Below, piece after piece: positions 13,039-17,975 of a DNA stretch of 22,387 nucleotides. Numbering within the stretch: position 1 is the first letter of the stretch; each line of letters starts with the position of its first letter. Source of the DNA: Hypsibius dujardini (lineage: Eukaryota; Tardigrada; Eutardigrada; Parachela; Hypsibiidae); the NCBI GenBank assembly GCA_001579985.1, contig LRSR01003267.1, positions 1 through 22,387 on the forward strand, read 5' to 3'. Made by a program: the position numbers and the translations under genes. Below the pieces are notes generated by a model that worked only from the letters and a program-made list of their open reading frames with translations, made no database searches and was not told the origin of the DNA.

Positions 13039-13389
13039 GGGACGCCTGCTAGGCTCTCCACCGTTATTGACGCTCCCTCGATATACAGAATACACCACAC
13101 AGACATATACAGGCAGCGTATATAGACAGCACGTTCAGACTTCAGGCACGGCACGTTTCGATCTTTCCTCCCGTCGATTAAACAAAAAAAGAATCCTTAA
13201 CTCGAACGACCTCACCTGGTGAACACTCTCACTCACTCACTCACCTGCTGTTTCAAATTGGGAGAGTCCACGGAACCGAGGCGTGCCGGAAACCGCACTG
13301 CAGTCCAGTATAAGCAGGCAGAGCACGACCACCGCGACCGCAGCCGCCGTGGCGAGGGGAGCACGAGGGGTCCGGATCGCCATTATCAT
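1..13389 (-). CDS. LEV-9/Hasp-like secreted WAP + multi-CCP (sushi) protein, 16 exons, 3' end off the window
   Basis: Exons in transcript order (minus strand): 13389-13245, 10690-10578, 9927-9885, 8174-7992, 7746-7555, 6746-6613, 6476-6437, 6311-6138, 5626-5450, 4806-4453, 4384-4169, 3398-3216, 3150-3063, 2275-1807, 1439-1100, 81-1. All junctions are GT/AG and join in phase, giving 2932 nt (977 codons + 1). Order: signal peptide (residues 1-35), WAP (56-100), CCP1-12, Ser/Thr-rich linker before CCP12, then a Cys-Trp Ig-like segment cut by the window edge. Family knowledge: nematode LEV-9 and fly Hasp are secreted WAP+CCP proteins that organise acetylcholine receptors in the synaptic cleft, and fly Hikaru genki is a related CCP protein. 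The closing segment (YPKG then WANG then YRLSLYHAV) resembles what I remember of Hikaru genki-type proteins. A synaptic matrix role is inferred. Exon structure is firm; orthology is moderately sure. Confidence 0.82.
304..371. repeat. Perfect 17-bp inverted repeat (hairpin)
   Basis: GATTGATTGCTCGATTA at 304-320 is exactly complementary to 355-371, with a 34-nt AT-rich loop. It could be a tiny foldback element or two terminal repeats. Confidence 0.75.
447..780. repeat. Long imperfect inverted repeat (foldback element)
   Basis: The arm at about 447-534 (with CTCTGATCATTTTGAAAC and GGTCTGGGGGTCTGATTTCC) reappears inverted at about 684-780, with scattered mismatches and small indels. A spacer of about 150 nt separates the arms. 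This looks like a MITE-type or foldback insertion in intron 15. Confidence 0.7.
799..936. repeat. 13-bp minisatellite, 10 copies plus a partial
   Basis: The unit AAAATTGTTCCCC is repeated head to tail from 799 to 928, with one C-to-T variant (GTTTCCC) and a degenerate partial unit to 936. It begins 18 nt after the inverted repeat. Confidence 0.93.
1100..1439 (-). CDS. Exon 15: end of CCP12 and start of an Ig-like segment
   Basis: Begins [16 protein letters not shown] and closes CCP12 at [11 protein letters not shown]. It then has a non-CCP stretch with [11 protein letters not shown], a hydrophobic LLVYP strand and LQLDCVWRR, ending RLYPKG at GTAAGC in phase 1. The Cys-x-Trp strand followed by WLVSH suggests an Ig-like fold. 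Confidence 0.8.
1807..2275 (-). CDS. Exon 14: end of CCP10, CCP11, Ser/Thr linker, start of CCP12
   Basis: Starts [14 protein letters not shown] (CCP10 Cys2), passes through CCP11 ([11 protein letters not shown] to TPEC), then a linker of about 35 residues rich in Ser, Thr, Pro and Asp, and opens CCP12 at CTIPEALPN. It ends SDPS before GTGCGT, in phase 0. CCP10 ([12 protein letters not shown]) and CCP11 ([11 protein letters not shown]) lack the usual Trp. Confidence 0.82.
2276..3062 (-). other. Intron 13, degenerate TGTCTG sequence
   Basis: A 787-nt intron. Much of 2410-3010 is scattered TGTCTG and CTGTCTG words without a clean array, apparently a decayed microsatellite. No additional exon is seen. 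Confidence 0.5.
3063..3150 (-). CDS. Exon 13: CCP10, first part
   Basis: 88 nt from [14 protein letters not shown] to TELENG, phase 1 in and phase 2 out, donor GTCAGT. It carries only Cys1 of CCP10. The rest is on exon 14, and the junction reads ENG-ASIHFSC. An upstream AG at the head of the segment is an alternative acceptor but does not keep the phase. Confidence 0.72.
3216..3398 (-). CDS. Exon 12: CCP9
   Basis: A phase 1-1 exon from [12 protein letters not shown] to KPECVP, with core [11 protein letters not shown], Cys3 in ATC and Trp in [10 protein letters not shown]. Acceptor TTTTGTTTCAG is strong and donor GTGAGT is consensus. Confidence 0.85.
3708..3912. repeat. TGTC/TGTT/TGCC tetranucleotide microsatellite
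   Basis: About 200 nt of CTGT-type units with interspersed GCCTGCCTG and GTTTGTCTG variants, inside intron 11 (3399-4168). It creates meaningless CLSVCLSV open frames. Confidence 0.95.
4169..4384 (-). CDS. Exon 11: CCP8
   Basis: A phase 1-1 exon from [12 protein letters not shown] to KPKCHP, with core [11 protein letters not shown], Cys3 in ATC and Trp in [10 protein letters not shown]. The loop between Cys1 and Cys2 is longer than usual and tyrosine-rich (YEYYDYIK). Confidence 0.87.
4453..4806 (-). CDS. Exon 10: CCP6 and CCP7
   Basis: Two CCP modules in one phase 1-1 exon. The first runs from [11 protein letters not shown] to IPSC and has no Trp before Cys4 ([11 protein letters not shown]). 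The second runs from [11 protein letters not shown] to APTCQD and is canonical, with Trp in NWTGQAPTC. The donor is GTGAGTGT. Confidence 0.87.
4897..5099. repeat. TGTC/TGCC tetranucleotide microsatellite
   Basis: An uninterrupted TGCC block at about 4971-5027, flanked by TGTC and TGTT units, in the 643-nt intron 9 (4807-5449). Confidence 0.95.
5450..5626 (-). CDS. Exon 9: CCP5
   Basis: A phase 1-1 exon from [13 protein letters not shown] to APKCF, with core [11 protein letters not shown], Cys3 in AKC and Trp in NWSHAAPKC. Acceptor is CTTTTCTAG and donor GTAAGTAG. Confidence 0.88.
5764..5955. repeat. CAGA tetranucleotide microsatellite
   Basis: ACAGACAG-type units in the opposite orientation to the neighbouring introns' arrays, within intron 8 (5627-6137). 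The purest run is about 5887-5933. Confidence 0.95.
6138..6311 (-). CDS. Exon 8: CCP4
   Basis: A phase 1-1 exon from [12 protein letters not shown] to EPKCE, with core [12 protein letters not shown], Cys3 in RRC and Trp in TWSGPEPKC. Acceptor is GGTGATTTAG and donor GTACGA. Confidence 0.87.
6437..6476 (-). CDS. Exon 7: 40-nt microexon closing CCP3
   Basis: It encodes [13 protein letters not shown] between the acceptor CCTATGTGCAG and the donor GTAAAT. It supplies the conserved Trp and Cys4 of CCP3. Entry is phase 0 and exit is phase 1, exactly what exons 6 and 8 need. The length is not a multiple of three. Confidence 0.8.
6613..6746 (-). CDS. Exon 6: CCP3, first part
   Basis: Runs from [16 protein letters not shown] to SIRHCQ, ending in phase 0 at GTATAC. 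It holds Cys1-Cys3 of the module ([11 protein letters not shown] contains Cys2). The domain is finished by the next 40-nt exon. Confidence 0.83.
6893..7086. repeat. TGTGTC hexanucleotide microsatellite
   Basis: About 32 copies of TGTGTC with TGTTTC, TGTATC and TGTGTT variants, in intron 5 (6747-7554). It gives open frames on both strands that do not code. Confidence 0.95.
7555..7746 (-). CDS. Exon 5: CCP2
   Basis: A phase 1-1 exon from [14 protein letters not shown] to PDLRCV, with the CCP core [11 protein letters not shown], Cys3 in AKC and Trp in KWFGPDLRC. Its acceptor GTGTGTGTAG has a weak polypyrimidine tract. The donor is GTAAGT. Confidence 0.85.
7992..8174 (-). CDS. Exon 4: CCP1
   Basis: A phase 1-1 exon from [11 protein letters not shown] to VPVCQPD, with four CCP cysteines, the NG turn, a [10 protein letters not shown] strand and the Trp in TWSGDVPVC. 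It joins exon 3 in phase. An extra exon in the 1.7-kb intron between them cannot be excluded, but none is needed. Confidence 0.85.
8175..9884 (-). other. Intron 3 of the CCP gene
   Basis: A 1.7-kb intron. Apart from the CTGT array, a GGGGGGGGG tract near 8227 and a TCTC tract at about 9549-9590, it holds nothing I can identify. No phase-compatible domain exon is visible. Confidence 0.5.
8462..8760. repeat. CTGT-type microsatellite, imperfect
   Basis: A long degenerate CTGT/CTGC array in intron 3. Its cleanest blocks are about 8601-8647 and 8666-8705. Confidence 0.9.
9885..9927 (-). CDS. Exon 3: 43-nt microexon completing the WAP domain
   Basis: It encodes [14 protein letters not shown] between the acceptor TTTGTTGCAG and the donor GTGAGTAT. 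It supplies the last four WAP cysteines (C87, C89, C93, C97). C5 and C6 are separated by one Leu instead of being adjacent as in canonical WAP domains. The length is not a multiple of three, so skipping it would shift the frame. A (CA)31 tract ends about 30 nt upstream of its acceptor. Confidence 0.78.
9959..10020. repeat. (TG)31 dinucleotide repeat
   Basis: A pure 62-nt TG run, read as (CA)31 in the transcript of the minus-strand gene. It lies just upstream of the acceptor of the 43-nt WAP exon. Confidence 0.98.
10276..10514. mobile_element. MITE-like foldback element with arms of about 100 bp
   Basis: The arm at 10276-10376 (from GTATGAG to TTGATTGTTTGATTT) is repeated inverted at 10414-10514 with about ten mismatches, leaving a loop of about 37 nt that itself contains ACTATACTA / TAGTATACT. 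No coding capacity is present. A target-site duplication is not clear: TAA occurs near both ends, at 10270 and 10517. It lies in intron 2 of the CCP gene. Likely a non-autonomous DNA transposon remnant. Confidence 0.75.
10578..10690 (-). CDS. Exon 2: first part of the WAP domain
   Basis: The acceptor TTCGTTGCAG precedes CCCATG. Read in phase 1 it gives [14 protein letters not shown], then C70, C74 and the DGDC block, ending GRKKK at GTACAC in phase 0. CP at the start, CxxxC and DxDC are the diagnostic spacing of the first half of a four-disulfide-core (WAP) domain. Confidence 0.8.
11601..11800. repeat. 51-bp direct repeat flanking a GAG/GGA purine tract
   Basis: Copies at 11601-11651 and 11750-11800 share TGTCTCATA, GAACAATGCTTTAG and GAATAA with about 8 mismatches. 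A third fragment (TCTCATACTAAACAAG) lies near 11683. Between them, 11698-11749 is almost pure GAG/GGA purine sequence. Confidence 0.85.
12151..12347. repeat. Nested duplication: 61-63-bp direct repeats around a 21-bp tandem array
   Basis: 12151-12211 and 12285-12347 are near-identical copies (GGCACAGCGC, GGCAGCAACGTTAAATCC, CGCACCGATCTCG). Between them are four copies of a 21-bp unit beginning AGCAATGGTCGTATGGCAC at 12208, 12229, 12250 and 12271. Confidence 0.92.
13003..13038. repeat. CAGA microsatellite
   Basis: Nine tandem CAGA/GACA units in intron 1 of the CCP gene. Confidence 0.9.
13245..13389 (-). CDS. Exon 1: start codon and signal peptide
   Basis: The ATG at 13389 opens [17 protein letters not shown], followed by a hydrophobic run [11 protein letters not shown] and a plausible cleavage near SAVSG. 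A second in-frame ATG at 13383 is equally usable. No in-frame ATG is visible further upstream in this exon. It ends GCA G before GTGAGT, in phase 1. The donor lies in four tandem GTGA units, so 4-nt shifted donors are possible but would break the frame. Confidence 0.75.
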
Positions 13390-15116
13390 CCACAGACAAC
13401 AGACAACAGGTGAGACTGTGTCTGTCTCGCAGTCAGTCTGTCTCTGTCTCACCCAGACAACATATCCATGTCTGGATCACGCGAGCGCGCAGGCAAAAGA
13501 TGATGAGACGTACCCCACAGTCGGGATCGCTTCCTACAGTCGGGATCGCTTCCTACAGCGGACCGCTGCGATGTCTGTGTCTGCGTGGGACGGCGGGAGC
13601 AGAAAGTAACACTTTTGGGCGAGGCAGGAGAAGTGCTGATGGAATCACTTTCCCTGGGCGGCTAGATATCCTCCTCGCCCGCATGATGCGAAATCCGAAC
13701 TGTGCCTGTGAAAATGTCAAGAGTGACGAAGGGGGAGGGGGGAGGGAAGATGTGTATAATGCTGGGGTGGACCGGAAACTTGACCATCTTACATGTGTGC
13801 ACGAGAGACCGAGGCTGACTGACTGACTGACTCTCGAAGCCCTTTTTCGATTGAGCCCGCCCGCGCCTGGAAATAAGTCTTCATGTCAACATCTTCTTTC
13901 ACCGGGGCTTGGAGGAAACCGTGGGGTTCTAGCGACGCGTCTCTCGAAGACTCGATGATGAGAGATATGTATCTCTGTACGTCTCTCGGGGGTGGGGGGG
14001 GGAGCTGCCTTGCCTGTCCTGCTCCTCCTGCCGTCTCCTTCGTCGGCCGCTTCGTCCCGGAATTCGGAAACTCGATTAAGGAGCGAAAATTCCATCTCAC
14101 ACAGCGGGGGTCCCGGTCGTCGGGCGCGCGTCTGCGAAAGGAAATCGGGAAGGATGTATTATTGATAAGCGATGGATCAAGGCAAGGGGACGGTAGTAGT
14201 AGTAGTGCATACGAGGTAAAACTCCTAGTGCTATAATAATATACGAGTATATACGTCTTTACTCGTGCCATTGTTTGAGTTTTGACTTACTGGTAATCAC
14301 GCCTCAATCAAGCCGTTGTGTATGCTAATCCACTGTTGGGGTGTATCCCTTCGACATCCCTGGGGGATGGGCTTTTCAACGGCTGTTTATTTAGGGAATT
14401 AACATCCTTTTGAAGGTTTACCAAGCACGGTAACCTAGTTAGTGCAATCCGCGTCGGACACGCCCTTATTGATCCGGCATTCAGATTCCAGGGAAACTAC
14501 TGAGAAAGTACTACTCAAAGTGATTCCTTTTTAAGAAAGATAGAACAACCTGAAAATTTGTCGAAATGGAAAAAATCACAACTTTTTGCAATACCTGTTT
14601 GTTTTCTAATTACTATGCAAAATATAAGAATAGTCCACTCACAATTCAGCAATCAATCAATCAATCAATCAATCGATCGATCCAATCAATTAATCAGTCA
14701 ATCAATCAATCCAATCAATCAATCAATTAATCAATCAATCCAGTCAATCAATCAATCGATCAAAGGCATGGTTGCGGCTTCTAGAGCACCACGATTATAC
14801 TGTCTGTTTCGATGTGAGATAACGCAGTTGTGCAAAAAGCAGCAAAGTCGCAATTAAGATGTGGAAATAAGTTTGGAAATGAGCACTCAAGAGTTCTCGT
14901 ATAGGTTCTCGGCGTGAGAATTCAGGGTTTAGTACGAGATGTACATGAGAATGTGGAGGGATTACGCGCCGATGGCTTAGCCCAATCGGCTCGCCATAAA
15001 CGCTCAGCAAAAATGTGAGCCAATTCACTCACCACCATAAGAGCAGTTTCACTTTTCTTCTTCCATCGCTGAACGCGAGGTCGTCATTGAAATCCACCAT
15101 CTTCCCGCACCCCGCC
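13390..15116. promoter_or_regulatory. Divergent intergenic region between the CCP gene and mS29
   Basis: 1.7 kb between two start codons facing away from each other, so it should hold both promoters and 5' UTRs. I see no certain TATA box or initiator. It contains an ATCA microsatellite (14646-14763) and a small inverted repeat AGCCGTTG (14311) / CAACGGCT (14377) enclosing a hairpin CATCCC-TGG-GGGATG at 14355. Open frames at 13789-14271 and 13883-14236 look non-coding. No RNA gene was recognised. Confidence 0.45.
14646..14763. repeat. ATCA tetranucleotide microsatellite
   Basis: CAATCAATCAATC units interrupted by CGATCGATCC and TTAATCAG variants, in the divergent intergenic region. Confidence 0.95.
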
Positions 15117-15661
15117 ATGCCGTCCAGCATCTTTTCCCATTGCCGCCAGGTCGGGCGGCTCCGAAAGTTATGCTCCACGGCCATCCGACCGCCTCACGGG
15201 CCCGTATCGAGGCCCTTTTCCATGACTGCTGCAATGCAGCAAAAACCACAACAAATGTTGCGGAGCCAGCGCGTAATTGCCTCAGAATTGGTCCAGAAAG
15301 CCGAGGAAAAGTCCGAACCATCGTCATCATCAGCAGCATCAACGTCGGAGGAAGTGCCGATGGAATTGCCGCGGGTACAGGCACGCCGGACGAGCCAGCA
15401 AAATCCGGCGGATCACACCATGGACGTGGAAGGCTTCTTCTACACCGTTCCGCCGGCGGTGGTGGAACCGCTCTTTGGATGGACGCGTCCGGTCAGCAAC
15501 ACCCGCGGCGCGGCCGGCGCCACGGACATGCGGTCGCGGACGTTGCAGTATCTCCATGAACAGGGTCTGACGCTGCGAGAGTATGCGTTGATGATTCGGC
15601 AGCCGGCGCTGGAAGTGATGGATTACATTAAAAAGAGCGATCTTTCGCTTCCCGCAGTGAG
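15117..15661 (+). CDS. DAP3: mS29 exon 1
   Basis: Encodes residues 1-181 plus two bases of residue 182. The ATG has a good context (CCCGCCATGC). It ends GCA GTG AG at donor GTGAGT, in phase 2. The open frame upstream back to 15015 has no ATG and is probably 5' UTR. Confidence 0.88.
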
Positions 15662-17358
15662 GTGAGTTTGGGCGTCTGGGCGGGGCGTTGATTGATTGAT
15701 CGATCGGCGTTTCTTTGCTGGTGCGTCAAGCGTTGATTGGCCGATTGATTGATGGATCGATCGGCGTTTCTTTGCTGGTGCGTCAAGCCTTGATTGGCCG
15801 ATTGATTGGTCGGTGGTCGTTTTTTAGGACTTCAGTTTGCTGTTGTTACGGTTGCGAATGTGATCTATCGCATGAGGTTGGTTATAAAGGTGTTACACAT
15901 TTTATTAAATAATTTCTAATTTGATAGTCCGTAGGTCTAAGCCAGTGGTCAGCGTATTTTTAGAGACAAATTGTTTGCCTTCAACGACCGTTCAGTTCAC
16001 CATATTAACCTCCCAAAACAGATTAATTTTTCCTTGGGTCGATAACAGTTAGGAACTCCTAAATACCTTCTATCTGTCTTGTCACATGTCCTTTCTTAAC
16101 TGTGCAGCTATAGATATTTCTTGTTTTGGGTCGAGCGGTTAATCGATTGGTTGATTGATTGATTTGCCATTGTAATGGGTTTCCTTTCATTTTAAAGTTT
16201 TGATCTGTCGCGTGAGGTGGCTGACTGCTAACAGGAACTTGATTTCCCTTTACCGGATACCTTTATCGCATTTGTGTACTTTTGTTGACGTTGATCGTTA
16301 TTGTCCAGTATTGGGTGACGTCAACAATACTCGGAAGTTTTCTTATGCTTTGGTTGATCGATTGAATGATTGATTGTTCCTCCACTAGTAATATCCATTA
16401 AATGTTTGATTCATAGCTGATCGCTAGAGCCAATCTGTCTTTCACTTTTCGATTTTGCCTTTTTACACAATATTGTTCTCTTCTCCCCCCTCCCCCTGCC
16501 AGGTACGTCCTCTACGGCAGACACGGATCCGGCAAGACGGCCAGCCTCGCGCACATCCTGCACTTCTTCGCCGCCAACGACTGGCTCATCGTCCACATGC
16601 CCCGCGTCACCTACTACAACCGGCACTACAAGGAGGTAGCCGACTCGACCTTCCATCCAGGCCGCATTGACCTGCCCGTATGCAGTGTCGAGTGGCTGCA
16701 GCACTTTCTCAGCCAAAACAGCGCCATCCTCAAGGACCCCTCGCGGAAGCTCCTCACCCACAAGACGTACGTCTGGTCGAAGCGCGAGGAGACACCCGCC
16801 GGCAGTCCGCTCCTCGACATTGTCGAGCTCGGCATTAAGCGCGGTCGCTACGCCAACGATGCGATTGGGGTGCTGATGAGAGAGCTAAAACTGCTGGCGC
16901 CCGAGACCGGCCAGAAGGTCGGGGTCGTCGTTGATGTCGTTAACGCGCTCTTCTCCCCGACCTTGATCCCGCGGGTGAACAAGACCACCGTGCCGGCGGA
17001 GGTGCTGTCGCTGTATTGCCACTTTCGGTCGATCGTCCGGAACGACTGGACCAACGGGGCCATCGTCACGTCGGTCGATCGGCGCAACGTCACGGGGGAG
17101 GTGCACGACCACGACGGTGGGGGGAATTATCTGCCGCGGTATCTGCTGCGCGGACCGGGTTGGGAGTGGATGGATCCCTGCATACCGGTCCACGTGAAGG
17201 ACTATCAGGATAAGGAGCTGACGAATTGCCTGGATTATTATATGGAGACACGGTGGCTGCAGCATGAGAACGCCGGCACCCAGAAGGGGCGGGATGAGTT
17301 GAAGTTTGTCAGCGGGATGAATCCTGGCGTTTTGCGGAGTTTAGTATCGCGTTTGTAG
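15117..17358 (+). CDS. DAP3: Mitochondrial small ribosomal subunit protein mS29 (DAP3), 2 exons
   Basis: Exons 15117-15661 and 16503-17358 join AG|G in phase, giving 466 aa. mS29 is the GTP-binding P-loop protein in the head of the mitochondrial small ribosomal subunit. Its vertebrate form is also known as death-associated protein 3. Seen here: a basic N-terminus without acidic residues (MPSSIFSHCRQVGRLRKL), a plausible mitochondrial presequence; GFFYTVPPAVVEPLF; MIRQPALEVMDYIKK; then YVLYGRHGSGKTASL with Walker A GRHGSGKT at residues 187-194. These are followed by HFFAANDWLIVHMP, TYVWSKREETPAGSPL, VVVDVVNALFSPT, DWTNGAIV and TRWLQHE, all recognisable mS29 blocks in the right order. The human protein is about 400 aa; the extra length is a Ser/Gln-rich N-terminal region. 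The start is the only in-frame ATG upstream of the conserved part. Confidence 0.93.
15662..16502 (+). other. mS29 intron with diverged tandem repeats
   Basis: An 841-nt intron. From 15684 to about 15815 a unit containing TTGATTG, GATCGATCGGCGTTTCT and GCTGGTGCGTCAAGC occurs about two and a half times. GATTGATTG words recur near 16148 and 16365. No exon is seen. Confidence 0.7.
16503..17358 (+). CDS. DAP3: mS29 exon 2
   Basis: The acceptor follows a strong pyrimidine tract (TCCCCCCTCCCCCTGCCAG). It encodes residues 182-466, from the P-loop to SLVSRL, stop TAG at 17356. It is strongly GC-rich compared with the flanking intron. Confidence 0.93.
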
Positions 17359-17633
17359 TGCGAGTACTCTGTTTGCGGACGTCGGTGTTTTGTTTAGCTG
17401 TTGGAGCAGTAAAATTCAGAACAAAACCTGAAGCTTTACAGTCTTTAGTACGGAAGTGCAAAAGAACTCCAGCGGTTACAATGTACTGTACAATCGGGAA
17501 GGTTCGTTGTCGTGACGTCATGGCTTGCTTGATTGACCTATTGAGTCGATTTAGTTATTGCCTCATGGTATTACTTTACTGGGGGTTTGGATACGCCTTT
17601 ACGGGTATTTAGAGTTTTTGATTGGCTGCCTGC

Positions 17634-17639
17634 ATTAAA
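17634..17639 (+). terminator. Possible polyadenylation signal ATTAAA for mS29
   Basis: A single ATTAAA hexamer 275 nt after the mS29 stop and 225 nt before the next start codon. This is the only candidate I noticed in this 505-nt gap, which otherwise shows no gene. Confidence 0.3.
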
Positions 17640-17863
17640 TGAGACCGTCCCAGGCTAATGGCTCTCTTTGATTGGCGGAATCGAATGCACGCCCCTTTTC
17701 TTCCGACGAGGACATTGTCCTCTTTCTCTATGCAAAACGTAGAATCAGCTGTGGCGAGTGACGCATACTCACTGTCAGTCTCACTCAAAACGGCGCGGGC
17801 TTCGCAGCCGGATTTTTTCATTTCCCACTTTTCCTCCTTCCTTCCCATCAACTATTGCAAAAA

Positions 17864-17975
17864 ATGTCTTCTGCCACGGCAATTGCTTCCGTGGCACTTG
17901 CCTGGCTGATTTTTCAATCCCTTCCCGAATCGTGCCGCAGTGCTGCGCTCCTCTACGTCTATAATCCGGAGCAAG
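17864..17975 (+). CDS. Exon 1: signal peptide
   Basis: The ATG follows a pyrimidine-rich leader and CAAAAA. It encodes a hydrophobic signal segment and ends ATAATCCGGAGCAAG at GTGAGC, in phase 1. Confidence 0.75.

Larger units (their letters stand above)
10691..13244 (-). other. Intron 1 of the CCP gene (2.55 kb)
   Basis: The largest intron. It contains a 51-bp direct repeat around a GAG tract (11601-11800), a nested duplication (12151-12347), CAG repeats near 12478 and a CAGA array at 13003-13038. Short open frames at 11353-11550 and 11829-12155 (minus) resemble nothing I know. Exons 1 and 2 join in phase without any extra exon. Confidence 0.55.

Noticed and set aside
13789-14271. 160-codon minus-strand frame and overlapping plus-strand frame at 13883-14236
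   Set aside because: Low-complexity, no domain, start codons doubtful, and no splice sites linking them to either neighbouring gene.
14281-14560. tRNA, snRNA or spliced-leader gene
   Set aside because: No cloverleaf, GGTTCGAATCC-type box B or Sm-site pattern could be found, only short hairpins.
15015-15116. N-terminal extension of mS29
   Set aside because: The frame is open but has no ATG, and an ATG at 15013 is followed at once by TGA. The first usable start is 15117.
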